A stretch of DNA of 64,000 bases. Origin: Cannabis sativa. Taxonomy: Eukaryota > Streptophyta > Magnoliopsida > Rosales > Cannabaceae. A model generated the notes under the pieces. That model was given only the letters and a program-made list of their open reading frames with translations, was not told where the DNA came from and did not search any database. The stretch is from the NCBI RefSeq assembly GCF_029168945.1, contig NC_083604.1, positions 35,459,686 to 35,523,685 of the forward strand. Reading direction: 5' to 3'. Position numbers and translations under genes: made by a program. Positions 1 through 12,599 of this stretch are shown here, in pieces (within the stretch, counting starts at the first letter, position 1; every line of letters begins with the position of its first letter).

Positions 1-1076
1 TCGAAATTCCATTTTAATTATGCAATATGATTTTCAATTTATGTTGAAAAATAGGTTAAGTTGTAAATTAATTATTTATTTTAATTAATTCTTGGATCAA
101 CTTAAATCAATAATTTTTTCACTTATTGATTAATTTAAAATAAATGAATTAAAATATATTATTAGAAATTGAATTAATTAGTCAAAGGAAAATCTAGATA
201 GGTGATATTTTTGCTTGAAGTATTTTTTTTTAAGTATTTATTATTTAGTATTTCGAAATAGTAAGTTTTTATACTTTCTTTTTCAAAATACAATAAATAT
301 ATTCTCATGAAAATTTATTTTGAGTTGTAAATTAATATAAATTAATACAACTTAAATAATTTTCTTAATATTTATATATCAAAATTATTACTAAGATGGA
401 AATAATTCAATTTATTTCAATCAACATCTAAGTATAATTTTATAAATATTAAATTAAATTCTAATTTAGAATTTTAATTCTAAATTCGTATTTAATGAAT
501 ATATTTTTATTAAAATAATAAAGAAAATACATTTTAAAGAATGAGCTTTATCATTATTAAGATATTCGATCTCCATTGTTGGTTTTACATAGCGTTTGTT
601 TTAATGAGTAATCCTCCCTAATGGAGGAACGTTCATTAGCAAGTTCGCACCGTTTAATCTCTAAAGATAAGTAGCTTTGTAAGTGTTTTATATGGTATGG
701 ATCACCCTAATGGTGGCGACCATATTTGACTTGCAAGATATGAAACAATGGTAGAAGCTCATAAGATAGAATAGCCTTGACTCTCGCCTAAACGGGACAA
801 CGCTTGATTCCAATATTGATCAAATAAAAGGTTGCTAGAATGTTTAACATTTTAGATGAGCTGACAACTCTATTCAATGGATGGTAGCTTTGACTCTCGC
901 CTAAACGGGACACTGATATCTGTTTGTTGAAAACCTTGGAAATTATTTAGGATTGTATTTTTTTTAGTATTTTCTCTTATCATTCCTACATGCTATGTGC
1001 TTATAATTTCTGAATTGCATTTTGTGTTAAACCATTATTGATTTCTATTTATTATTTTGTAGTATCCTATATAACC
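1..1076 (+). other. AT-rich untranslated leader of element I (3' part)
   Basis: This is non-coding sequence with no long ORF, very rich in A and T up to about 540. A better conserved block of about 430 bp follows (about 540-970). It includes two copies of TTGACTCTCGCCTAAACGGGACA at 777-799 and 890-912. The same block precedes gag in the other copies (about 25728-26150, 31960-32400 and 57220-57640). A hairpin-like palindrome built on AGTTGTAAATTAAT...ATTAATACAACT lies near 325-352. The sequence TTATTTTGTAG at 1052-1062, a plausible splice acceptor, sits 14 bases before the gag start. Confidence 0.7.
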
Positions 1077-1313
1077 ATGATGAATTCCATGTTATCACTC
1101 TTGACCGAAAATAAGCTAAATGGATCTAACTTTCCAAAATGGAATGAGAAAATTAATATTGCTCTCATAGGAGAAAGTGCCTTGTTTGTGTTAACTGAGC
1201 CGTCTCCAGAAGTGTCGGGGGACAATGCATTCAAAGCTATGAAAGAAAAGTATGAGCGTTGGCAGAAAGCAAATGACAAAGCTCTATACTTCATGCTTTC
1301 CAGCATGGTTGAC
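1077..1313 (+). pseudogene. gag: Copia-type gag, N-terminal part (element I, interrupted)
   Basis: The reading frame opens at ATG 1077 and encodes the N-terminal gag segment recognisable by LNGSNFPKW and FMLSSMVD, as in the copies at 26264 and 57756. This matches the UBN2-type gag polypeptide of plant Copia elements, the structural capsid protein that packages element RNA in cytoplasmic particles. It stops after about 79 codons where a solo LTR begins at 1314; the few residues read beyond that point (DCWVLCPK) are LTR sequence. The frame resumes at 3182 beyond the LTR, and no frameshift is seen across the junction once the duplicated TTGAC is allowed for. Before that insertion the gene was probably open. 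Confidence 0.85.
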
Positions 1314-3181
1314 TGTTGGGTTTTATGCCCTAAATAAAACTCATTTCAATATAATCAGATTTACTTATTAATATAGATCAGAAATAACATTTAATGTTGC
1401 ATGGTTCACATGATTTATTTCATGATTATATGTACATAATGTATGAATTCTATTTAAGTGCAGAACATATCAATTTGTTAATGATTATAGTGTTGTCAAC
1501 ACAGTGGAATATAATCTTAATTATATGTTCGAAAGTTTATTCCCTAATTTGTCAGAACACTGGATTTAGACTGACATGGTATAATCAGTGATAGGTATTC
1601 TCACACCTTGGATAAGTGTTATGTCCTTTCCAAGACATTGGCAAAGTTTACCAGCATCGGATGTATGGAGTATACATGGGAAGGGACCGATATTGAACTT
1701 TGATTAGATATATTAGAATTTACCGTTATATCTATTCAATTCAATATCACATATTGATCCTAGATCAAATGATCTTAATCCTGATATGATTAGGTTCAAT
1801 CTCAAGAGTGTTATTCGTGTTCTTTGATTTGTTAGTTAAGCCTACTTTTGGGTCAGGGTGATACGCACATTTTGGGAACACGATAGTGCAATTGAGTGAG
1901 AGCGCCAACATAAACATGGAATCTATAGCTTCTATCTGGTGAATAGAAAGTAAAGGATGATTTCCTTCGAGCTTAGCAAAACGAAAATAAATGGTGGAGA
2001 TCTCATTTCACTTAGCTGAAATATCATTTATACAGGATTAAGTGTTTTAAGGATAAAATACATTGTAGGGTGTTACGGTAATTTAATCCCTTTACAGTGT
2101 AAATCATCTATATAGAGGATCATTGATCACATTAGGGTTATAACAATGGATAACTAATGACGTGTCTATATCGTGGAACATATAGAGCGTTCTATATACT
2201 GAGAGTGCAATTCTAAGTTCTATGCGTGGATTCAACAAAGAATTAATAAGTCAGTGAATTAAAGATATAAATTCTTGATCTACTTATTGGAAGCTCGGAT
2301 ATATAGACCTACGGTCCCCATACTAGTTGAGACCATACTGCTTGTAAGACTAAGTTAATTGGTATTGATTAATCAATTATAATTCTAAAGTTAGACTATG
2401 TCTACTTTGTGAATTTTCACTAAGCAAGGGCGAAATTGTAAAGAAAAGAGATTCTAGGTTTATTATTAATTAAGAGACTTTATATGTCTAATTAATAAAT
2501 ATATTAAATGACAATATTATTTAATAATTAATTTTAGTCATTAAATAATTAGAATTGGCATTTAAATGGTTGAATTTGAAAATTGGCGTTTTTGAGAAAA
2601 TGAGAAGGAGAAATTATAAAACAGCAAAATTGCACAAGTGAGGCCCATTATCCAAGGCCCATGGCCGGCCACACTTATAGGGATTTATCATTTATTTTTT
2701 CATTATTTTAATGCCAAATAATTCTAACTTAAACCTAGGTGGTTACCTATAAATAGGTAGTGATGGCTTCAGGAAAAAGATGACACATCTCATTCCTTCA
2801 CAGAAATTTTTCCAGCCGCCACTTCCCTGTTCTTTTCTTCTTTATTTTCGAAATCCTTGAGTGAATGAGTGAGTGCCCACACACATCAAGTGGTATCTAA
2901 ATCATAGTGTGTAAGACTGTGGAAAGCCATCCAACAAGAAGGAGAATCAGCATCAAAGGAAGGAGAGAAAGAGATCCAGGTTCAGATATTGATAATGCTC
3001 TGCCATAGAAAGGAATCAAGGGCTAGATATCTGAACGGAAGGAGTCATTATATTCCGCTGCACCCAATGTAAGGTTTCCTAAACTTTATATGTGTTTATT
3101 TCATTGTTTTAGAATTCATATTAGGATGTTAATGAAACATACTTGTAAGTAAATCTAGATCCATGTAAAATATATCCAACA
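1314..3181 (+). repeat. Solo LTR (Copia subfamily A) inserted in gag, TSD TTGAC
   Basis: A single 1868-bp LTR begins TGTTGGGTTTTATGCCC and ends CCAACA. It is flanked by the perfect 5-bp duplication TTGAC (1309-1313 and 3182-3186). No PBS, internal region or second LTR is present, so it is the product of LTR-LTR recombination. A TATAAATAG promoter motif lies near 2749. Its first 140 bp match the LTRs at 14324 and 26868, while the next part looks more like the 52175 and 5620 types, suggesting a mosaic. Confidence 0.92.
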
Positions 3182-3816
3182 TTGACACCCTTAAAACTCG
3201 ATTTTCTAAAATCAAAAAGGCTGCTGAAGTAATGACGAAGTTAACTGAGCTATTCGGTAGGGCATCTCTTCAGTCTCGCTTTGACGCGACTAAGAAATAT
3301 ATCAATGCATGGATGGAACCCCATCAAAACGTGCATGATCATGCTCTCCTCATGGCAAGTTATTTCCAAGAAGCCCAGGATCATGGTGCTGAAATGGATC
3401 ATACTACTCAAGTAAGCCTTATCTTGAATAGTCTGACTCCAGCATTTCTGCCCTATACATCAAATTATGACATGAAGAAAAAGGACATAGACTTTCATGA
3501 GTTAGTCAATGACCTTCAAACATATGAAAATTTGATTGGAGGACACAAGAAGAAAGGGAGTAAGCCTCAAAATTCTGGGAATGGTAATGGGACGGTCAAA
3601 CCTGAGGCAAATGTTGCCTCTGCTTCTAAACCCAAACCAAAGAAGAAGTGGAGAAACACCAAGAAGCGTGCCAAAGCCATGAAAAACAAAAAGGCTGCTG
3701 CTTCTGGTGATACACTCAAAGGAAAGTGTTTCTACGGCAATGAGAAAGGTCATTGGAAATCCCAATGCCCTAAACTTCTTGCAAAGAAACAAGGTATTTC
3801 TTTCTATAAACTTTAA
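3182..3816 (+). pseudogene. gag: Copia-type gag, C-terminal part with damaged zinc knuckle
   Basis: The frame continues the gag begun at 1077, through the capsid-like region (TELFGRASLQSRFDATKK, LILNSLTPAFLPYTSNY, NDLQTYENLIGG). A lysine-rich linker and the nucleocapsid knuckle at 3727-3768 follow. The knuckle reads CFYGNEKGHWKSQC: the second cysteine of C-X2-C-X4-H-X4-C is glycine, so zinc binding should be impaired. The stop at 3814-3816 comes soon after KKQGISFYKL, and only debris of protease follows. The gag ends without fusion to pol, which is unusual for Copia (normally one gag-pol ORF). The gene is broken by the LTR at 1314-3181. Confidence 0.85.
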
Positions 3817-5605
3817 GAGTTTTAGTGAATTATTATCCAATTGGATTATTGATTCTGGACTAACTATGTTTATTTGTTTCTTCTTCTTATAGGCCAAGCT
3901 ACTTGAACTCAGATGCTATCGTCATGAGTTGGATCGGAAAGCTGGACAAAGGGAGAAGATCGTCCAAGATGAAGATGAAGCTCATTTATCTATTTTGAAT
4001 TAATTGTTTTAGTTTAAAGACAATTTGGATTTCGAATTTCATTTAGGGATTTTTATCCCTGTTTTTCTCATATTGTTGCAATACATTTTTTTATTATTAT
4101 TAATAAAGTTTATTTTATTTTCTATTCAAACAAATTGCAATTTATGAGATTGAGCTTCATTTACTTTATCTTACACACCAATTACCACATTATATTTATA
4201 TGTTTGTATGCTTAAGTGTTTTTATTATTGATGCAAATTCTATAATATTTACAACTCTTCATAGAGTTATATTAAATAAACAATAGAAATGATTTCTATG
4301 TTTATTAATAATTGTTAATTCTAATACAATTATTAAGAATTTGTTTAATAAAAGGATCTTTTGATCTGATATGGGTGGAGAAAAGTTAAGAAAACTATGT
4401 AGTTCAACGATCCTTTATATCTAATGAACTCTGGATTGTATTCAACTCCACATAATCTCTATAACACTTAAAGAATCATGATCTTTACGACCTTTAGGGG
4501 TGGATCATAATCTCTATATACTTAGGGGTGGAGTTTATCCACAATACCCTATGTAACACATATTTTCTTTAAACATGGAAGTAATATAATAAATTAGCTA
4601 TTATCAATATAAATCCTTGATCTTGATTGTATGTTCCAATTTAGTTTTACTGTTGTAGTAAAAATTGATACCTATAAAAGTTCATTGATAATGTATCACA
4701 CTACCTTAATTGAGTGGGAGAATTTTAAAATTCTTTACCCATCTTCATTAGGTTGACACTTGTGATAGGAACTTAAGAACACTTCTGAAAAGAAAATCTA
4801 ACCATTCATGTGGATAGATATAACTTATCAGAATTATAAGAATAAGATACAAGAACTCTAGTTCAGTCTATTGGAATGACTTGAACCAAGAATTCTTAAT
4901 CCTCATAAAATTTTATGGTATCTTAGTTTTGATTACTTAATCTCTAGCAAGTATTTTTCACTTCAAATACTAGTCTGTTATGTTGATGATTTAGTCTTAA
5001 AAGAAACTTAAAGTTTCAGACTAATACAATAAGTCACAACTAGATAACTCTCCAAACAATAAAGAGGTTAAAAGCATTATTTAACCAGACATCTACTATT
5101 GAGTGGGGGCTATCTGAAATGAAATCAAATGAGGAACATTAGAAGATATTCAAGAAAGATTTATGAAAGTGATCTATATATTAGATATTAAGGAACTGTA
5201 TATCAGTTATCCTTGTATCTTCCCCAACTCATTCGAAATTTTGAGATGGTGGTTACTCTGGGGGTGGAGGAGTTATAATATAATAATTCAAGCTCTACTA
5301 GAGAAGATTTATGACTTTGTAAATTCGAAATTACCAGAAAGTTATATTACTGAAGAAAACTCTACGCTGTATTATCTCAATTCCATATTTTAAAATATGA
5401 GAGATATGTCTTCTATTTATTCAGATGTACTTTAAAATAGTAAGGATTTCAGTATCGCTTGATGAGTAAAGCATATAGTAAAGGATGTTTCATAAATGTA
5501 TTTGTGAACTAGTCTCCAGAAGTTTGGGTGGATTTAAATATACTACACTTGATCTGAAGATCAAGACATCAGATTGATTTATTTGCACAGTTTGTTTTAT
5601 GTTAG
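3817..5605 (+). pseudogene. Eroded Copia pol (protease, integrase, RT remnants)
   Basis: No ORF spans this region, but short pieces of Copia pol can be read. A protease site, WIIDSG, is encoded around 3841-3860, with the following residues changed from the usual ATNH. Integrase-like SDMGGEK lies near 4359-4385. The RT catalytic box YVDD is at 4979-4990, and an RPD..TI-type RNase H stretch follows around 5090-5180. The pieces are in the right order but much closer together than in a normal pol of about 3 kb, and stops and frameshifts separate them. Equivalent debris follows gag in the copies at 37348 and 58600, so the erosion is inherited rather than local. Confidence 0.7.
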
Positions 5606-5619
5606 TGCAAGTGGGAGTT
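5604..5619 (+). other. Polypurine tract of element I
   Basis: The sequence AGTGCAAGTGGGAGTT lies directly before the 3' LTR start. The same motif precedes the LTRs at 35148 and 39107, as expected for the plus-strand primer of reverse transcription. Confidence 0.75.
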
Positions 5620-7509
5620 TGTTGGGTTTTGTGCCCTAAATAAAACCCTTTACAATCTGATTAGTTATCAATATAAGAAATTTGAAGTAATTTATGTTTG
5701 CATGAGTTTTACATGCTAATGGTTTAATATGTTTATTACATTTACACATAAAATCAGTTAAGTCCAGATCATATGTTTATTCACAATTACAGTATCGTCA
5801 ACACAGTGGAATGTGATTGTGATCATATGAATCAAAAGGCTAAGTCCCTGTTTCATCAGTGTTTTGGATTTACACTAATGTGATAATCAGCGATGATGTG
5901 AACTTACACTTGGAGTAAGTGTTATGTTCTTTCCAGGACATTAGTAAAGTATACTAGTTTCGAATGTATGGAGTATACATTGGACTGGACCGATATTGCA
6001 ACTTAGTTAAGATATTATAAACTTGTCGTTATATCTTTCCAAGTCAATATCAGTAGTTGATCTTAAGATTAAAAGAATCTAAATCCTGATATGCTTAGGC
6101 TCAATCCAGGAGTACTATTCATGTTCTTTGATTTATTAGTTAAGCCTACTTTTGGGTCAGGGTGATACGCATATTTTGGGAACATGATAGTATGATTGAG
6201 TGGGAGTGCTAAACATAAATATGGAATCTATAGCTTCTACTGGTGTATAGAAGTTAAGTGATGATTCCCTTCGAGCTTAGCTAAATAGAAGTAAATGGAT
6301 GAGCTCTTGTTTAAATGACTAATACTTAGATCACTAAACATCATTTACAGGTAGCTAAGTGTTTTAAGGGGCAAAATACATTGAGGGGTGAGAACGGTAA
6401 AATTATCCCATCTCGATGTAAATCATCTATATAGAGGATCTTTGATCACAATCAGATTATAACAATGGTTAAATGAGATAGCATATTTACATCGTGGAAA
6501 ATATAATATGCCCTATATAAGACTGAGAGTGCAATTCTAAGTTCTAAGAGTGGATTCAACAAAGAATTAATAAGTAGGGATTTACTTAGTAAACTCAGTT
6601 CACTTATTGGAAGCTCAACATATAGATCCATGGTCCCCATTGTAGTTGAGACTATACTGCTTGTAAGACTCAATAATTGATTTGTGATTAATCAATTATC
6701 ACTCTAAAGTTAGACTATGTCTAATTTGTGAATTTTCACTAAGTAGGGGCGAAATTGTAAAGAAAAGAGATTCTAGGTTTATTTATTTATTAATAGACTT
6801 TATATGTCTAATTAATAATTAAATTAAATGACAATATTATTTAATAATCTATTTTAGTTATCAAATAATTAGTTTTGGCATTTAAAAGGTTAGAATTGGA
6901 AAATTGGCTGTTTTGAGAAAATAGAAATAAAATTTGTGAAAACTGCAAAAACCAAGTGGGGCCCGTTACACACCATGCCCGGCCACTTAAGCATGTTTTT
7001 CAAATTGATATTTTCATTATTTTAATGCCAAATAATTACTAACCTAAACCTAGTAGTTGCCTATAAATAGAAAGTGATGGCTCAGTTAAAACACAAGTTT
7101 TCAATAACCTTTTCTGTCAGAAAATTCTTTCTTCATAAAAACTGAGCCTTCCCTTTTCTCTCTATAGCCGAAATCAACCCTCTCTCTTTTCTTCTTCTAA
7201 ATTTCGAACCTTAGTGATAGAGTAAGTGCCCACACACAGCAAGTGGTACCTCAATAATAGATTGGAAGACTGTGAAGGATCATGCACAAAGAGAAGCACA
7301 TTCGGGCTCAGATCTTGATAATACTCTGCGACAGAAAGGATACAAGGGTTAGAGATCTGAGTGGAAGGAGACATTAATTCCGCTGCCATAAATGTAAGGT
7401 TTTCTTAACTTTATATGTGTTTATTTATCGTTTTAGAAAGTTCATATTTAGGGTGTTAAACAACATACTTGTTAGTAGATCTAAGATCCTGGTAAAATAA
7501 ATTCCAACA
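5620..7509 (+). repeat. 3' LTR of element I (Copia subfamily B)
   Basis: The 1890-bp LTR runs from TGTTGGGTTTTGTGCCC to CCAACA and follows the polypurine tract, so it is the 3' LTR of the element to its left. It carries TATAAATAG near 7062. It belongs to the same subfamily as the LTRs at 20849 and 39107 (ACCCATT/CTTTACAATCTGATTAG start) rather than the subfamily at 14324. The 5 bases after it are AGAAT; the matching left copy is outside the window. Confidence 0.9.
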
Positions 7510-8281
7510 AGAATTACATCGGATCAACAATAGGCGTATGAACACGTGCCACCCGTTAAGATACAAACTTAAGCTGAGTGAAGTTTACGCGCGACTTTGG
7601 AAGTCTGTGCAGACTTGGGGGGCAAATATTATCCCATTTTTTACATATGACGTGGCAACACATACTGGTGACACGTGGCTATTATTTCCTACATTTGGCT
7701 GAAGAAATATTTCAAATAGAGCTCAGTATACATTTGCACGGACAGAGTCTGCTTGACCGAGCAGGGCAAGGGTACACGATCCGACCAATGCATCAAGACT
7801 TAGCTATTTCAAGACTTATATCGTGAAGCTCAAGCACACATACAATCCCTACAATCATGGGATCATATCAAAGGGATATCGCATGCTATCCGAATCTCAC
7901 AATTTATGTATTCTATATAAGCAATGTATTTTCTTACATATTATAGATATTGTAAGCAAAAGGGAAACCTTCACTCATGCATCTAGCTCTATAAATAGTG
8001 ATCCATCCTCAATGTAATAGGGATTGAAAGAATTATTTTAGAGAGAGATCTAAGATAAAACACTCAGAGATTTCATTGTGAGAGCTTTAAGAGAGGAAAT
8101 ACTGTATCCTTTATTCTCGAGTTAATACATTCTAAGGGGAGTAGGCTATTATCGAACTAAAAGGGCTGAACCTCTTTAAAATCCTGTGTTCTTTACTGTT
8201 TACTGGTTCTTACCGTATCTTATTTACATTTTTATCGCTTATTAATTAACTCATTGCCGTTGGCTAAAAGCGAGGTCAACA
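7510..8281 (+). mobile_element. Tat-type Gypsy 3' end: internal tail, polypurine tract and LTR
   Basis: Positions 7510-7612 are probably the end of an internal region. ACTTGGGGGGCAAA at 7613-7626 is a classic Tat-type polypurine tract. The LTR-like segment 7627-8281 follows, with TATAAATAG near 7990 and a terminal GAGGTCAACA. The end resembles the LTR at 11946-12878 (GGGCTGAACCTCT...AAAATC.TGTGTTC, and the same terminal GAGGTCAACA). The start TATTATCCC differs from the expected TG. The rest of the element lies left of element I, outside the window. Confidence 0.6.
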
Positions 8282-9409
8282 TATATAATCTATAGTTATT
8301 TTTTCAAATTTATTTCTAGTAATATGAAAATATTTATTTTTCTCAGATTTGGAAAAATTTTCTTGGAGTTTTTTTTAATGGATTTGTATTAATCACAATT
8401 TTTTATTTGTGAAAAAGTATTCATTTATAATTATTATACCTAAAATTCGACTGGAGGACACGTGTCAAGGTAAAGGGAATGTGAATCAGTGCAATATATT
8501 TTTATGGAATAACTCATTAATTGCGTAAGTATCAGAGTATATTTGTAACCGGCTGACTGTAAGGTGTTAAGCGAGGAATCAATGTACGAACTGACACTTA
8601 GTGTATTAACGAGAAACCATATGTCACTGAAGGAGAATAGCGAGGCACCAGAGAAGAGTAACACATACGTTAGCTTGCAATAAGCAAACTAAGTGTAAAA
8701 GTCGGATCGGCTTGAAGAACAAGAATGCAAGATGACCATCTCGCTATGAGGAAACTTCCTATAGTTTCATCCAACTAACGGGAGTGACGCTCATAACCCT
8801 GGCAAGTCAGAAGATTTCTGTATACACGTGGTTGATGTAAGACATATCTTGTCGACCTTGGAAAGAAGAATAGTTCCAGCTCGTCATTGGGATCACTACA
8901 GTCAAGTTTCTGTCGAGACTGCTCAAGATTCAACAATTAAAGACGTATTTAATACACGATAGTTTCGACCCAGTAAAAACAGGAAAATCACAGCTATACG
9001 ATTTACAAATCATAAACCGTATTAACACTACATAATATGTAATCAAATTCCACAATTTTAGGGATGATTGCTATAAATTTATTTCGGTCAACTTTGTAAT
9101 TAATTGCCCACTATGTAATTATAAATAGTGGCAGACAAGCTCAAAAGAAGGACGAAAAAAACTCTTATGAAAGAGGCCCTGAAAAAAATACTCAGAAATC
9201 TGAATAAGATTGACTTGTGGACTATGCAAAATTTTAACTGCAAAACCACGTAAAAAACTCGTTGTTCATATTTGTATTTGTCTATAGCTTTTATTTTTTC
9301 TATGTTGAACTATCAGCATGAGTCTCAAATTTAGTTAATGAAAATCTGCGTTAATAATAATATTATTACTAAATAATGTGATTGATATTTTGTACTTTTT
9401 GTAGAGAAT

Positions 9410-9451
<42 letters not shown>

Positions 9452-11945
9452 CATAAGAATATGATATTTGGATAAAATAATTACTATTGTTAATTTTTCA
9501 ATTTTGATATTTTTATGTTTTATATTTTTCAATTTTTGCTATTTTCTTTTACAATTAAATGTATTTATATGTTATTTTTTTCGATATGATATGATTTATT
9601 TGATTGTTCATTAAAAAATATTATATATTAAGTTGTTACTTTATTTATGCATATTTAATGCTATGATATTTTGTTGTTGTTATTATAATTTAATTTAGGC
9701 TTTCTAATATGAGATCACATTGTTCAATAGCAGTTGACTATTCATAAATCTTTCTTATACTAATTACCATGTCTTTCTCAAGATATATTAAATTATTTTT
9801 ACATCAATTATTCATGTACCTTATCATAAATTAATTAAAATTAATTTTGTAATTTAACTTACAATAAACTTTATTGATTTTTTCTATGTACATAAAATTA
9901 ATCAAAGCTTTGAATTTTAAGGATTTGTTGAAGATGAAATATCTGTTGCTTTAAAGAATTTGATACCTAACAAATAGATAGATTGTCAGTGGCCAAAAAT
10001 TCAATTAATGAATTATTGTTGAAGATGAATATTACATTTGCTAAAATAGTTAATTTGTTGTTAAAGATGAATAATACCATTGCTAAAATGTTTCAATAGA
10101 TGATTGTTTATTTTGATATGAATTAAATGTTTAAATATTTGTATATGTGAATGTTCAATGATAGATATTTTTAAATAGTACTGAGTGTTGTTGATAAGTA
10201 AATGTTATTTGTTTACTGAGATTTTTTAAAATTAAATTTAATAAATAGTAAGCTAAATATAGTATGATTAAGAAGAAAACAAGACACTAACTTTTACGTG
10301 ATTAGGACATTAATGAACCGTAGTCTACGAGTCACTGCTATTAAGCTCTTAGATATGGTGTTTAAACTGTATTTCTCGTTTTTGGACACTAGAAATTCTA
10401 ACCCTTTCCATGATGGGTTAAAGCCATATGTAGGCAAATTGTTGATTGGTTGAAATGATCCGGACCCATTAGGATTCTTTTTAGTGCAAGAATCCAACTG
10501 ATGGGGTAAAATAGAATAATATTTGAGTTATTGAGCTGGTAGGTGAGACCCAATTTAGATTGAGCCACCTTTCGTTCATGGTCGTACCGTTGACAATGAC
10601 TGGCTGGCATGAGCCATCATGGGGAATAAAGAGTGTTAGAATAGTGGGTGTTTGCTCAAAAAGGCAACTTCCTTTTTGATGTGACCCTTTCTAAGGCCTG
10701 ATGGAGGGGACAAGTCGTTTGATTTCTCAAAATCGTGTAAGAGGAGTGAGATGTGGGGTAGTTTCTAGGACAATAAGTGATCCCAAATGCATGTTTGTAT
10801 TGTGTTCCTGGATGGGCGAGGAGGGTATCCTTCTTGAGTTCACACTATTTTTCATGTTAAGTGTTGATTGTTGAACTGAGACTTGGTGTCCATATTTGTT
10901 GTTGAAAGCAATCATAGAAATTAAACCATAGTAAAGTTTTCCCCATCCTAGATGGATGATTGCGTGTGTTAAATCTTATTGGCCCAGTGAAAGGGCTTGG
11001 TATCCTAGATGGGCCTTTGTAATGGCACGTAGCTATCTATCTAGAAACATGAATAATATTTATCCCTAAGCCTTTGCGGTTTGAGAGTCACAGAGGCTTG
11101 TTATCTTTGTTCGAATTCGAAATCGTATTTTTGGCCATTAACTAGATTGGCTTCTTGGCATTCTATTATGAGACATTGTGGAATTGCCCAAACTTTTGTA
11201 TTCTATTGATGAGATCTACGTGTCAAGCAATTGTTGGTACGTGTTAGTCATGTAGTCTGTTGGGGCACGTGAAGCCTTAGGTTTTGTACTGACTGGTGAT
11301 CATGTCAGTGCATTACTTGAGGGGAATATCACCACAAATACACGTTCCCTTGATTTTTAGGATTTCATTAAATGCTACTTCTGATATTCTTGTACTATTG
11401 GATGGTGGAATTTGTGTTTTCTCATATTTAATTTGAGCCCTTGGATTAGTGGCACACAGATCACAAGCTTTGTTATAGATAAAACATAGATAGATTGTTT
11501 GGCCCTTTTATCCATTTGTTCAAATTTTTAAAAATCTCTTATAGAGAAAAATTCTCCCAAACCTAGAAATTTCTCGATGAATGTCTCATCTTGGCTCTAA
11601 GTTGTTCAACGAACTATTTCAATATGCTGATCTATTTACCGTCGCTCTAGAATTAACTTTTGTGGACTTTCAGAGAGACTCCGATGAGCTCACAAGGAGG
11701 CTTTACAAAATTAGGCGAGCAGCTCACCCCGACCCCTAATACCACAAGTAAGTACTCCTTTTCTCAGAAATTTGCTAGTTTTACTTGTTTAAATAGGTTT
11801 AGGGGTAGAGGGTTATAGTTAATATGCCATGATTTTGGGGTTTTTTTTTTGAGTTTTTGTTAATTGGAATTGCATGCACTGCATGTAGGGAAATTTATCA
11901 TCTTTATTTTTTGAGAACATAATTAGAGAACCATAGGAATATTAC
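8282..11945. other. Gene-free AT-rich sequence
   Basis: I see no supported gene in this stretch. About 8430-9330 is less AT-rich and has LTR-like features (ACACGTGTC near 8459, TATAAATA at 9120-9127) but no terminal repeats that I can define. About 9330-10265 is strongly AT-rich. About 10265-11760 is of mixed composition with only short ORFs and may be old transposon or unique intergenic DNA. A 52-codon ORF (11581-11739) has no recognisable family. Confidence 0.5.
9413..9440. repeat. (AT)14 microsatellite
   Basis: Uninterrupted AT dinucleotide run of 28 bases within AT-rich intergenic sequence. Confidence 0.95.
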
Positions 11946-12521
11946 TGATATTATCCTGATTTTTTCCCACCTAACGTGACATGTCTACGTGGCCAATATC
12001 AGTGCCAAGTGGCAATACATTGCCCCAACAAAAAGGCCAAGTAATCTACTCAGCACTTCAATCAAAGGGGAGTCCTGACACTCAAACAGGATGTCGAATG
12101 ATGAACCAACCACCTTAAGGAGGTTGGCCAGCAACCCTTGACCGGCTCTATGGCTAGCATAGGTTGGCCAGCTTCTAGACAACACAAGGTCGGCGAGCAT
12201 GCATCCTACAGATGCATGGCTAGCCAGACATTGGCCTGGCAGGACTGTGGTGCACAGCTTTACACGTGGACAACAAGCTAGACTGGGAATTGGGCTTTAA
12301 CAGCCCATAAAAATAGAGGAAAAATATCTATTTTAAGGGGTATTTTAGTCATTTGTATTTTACTAATTTAATATGTAAATATCAACTTATTTTACCTAAT
12401 CGAATGGTTTAAGCTCTCCTATATGAAGAGCCTTAACCAAACCCTAAAACACTAAGTTTGAAGCCATAAGTGATAGGCTCTAAGTCATAAAGTGCAAGTT
12501 AGAAACCCTAGCTCTAAGTCT

Positions 12522-12599
<78 letters not shown>

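Larger units (their letters stand above)
1..7509 (+). mobile_element. Ty1/Copia-type gag-only LTR element I (3' portion)
   Basis: The segment contains, in order, an AT-rich leader, a Copia-type gag ORF, eroded pol sequence, a polypurine tract and a 3' LTR. The 5' LTR and the first part of the leader lie left of the window. The leader and gag match those of the elements at 20849 and 52175, which do have a 5' LTR and PBS, so the assignment rests on internal comparison. The gag was later split by a solo LTR at 1314-3181. The 3' LTR ends in CCAACA and is followed by Tat-type Gypsy sequence, so element I appears to be inserted near the 3' end of such an element. It is non-autonomous because pol is unreadable. 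Confidence 0.85.

Noticed and set aside
3707..3892. Separate small ORF at the gag end
   Set aside because: An alternate frame at the gag/protease junction; it only captures the WIIDSG remnant.
10294..10915. Short minus-strand ORFs in the mixed-composition intergenic region
   Set aside because: No motif, no codon-usage or homology support; lengths are expected by chance.
11581..11739. 52-codon ORF MSHLGSKLFNELFQYADLF... followed by a GTAAGT donor-like site
   Set aside because: Too short and unrecognised, with a stop before the donor. Not enough to call a host gene exon.
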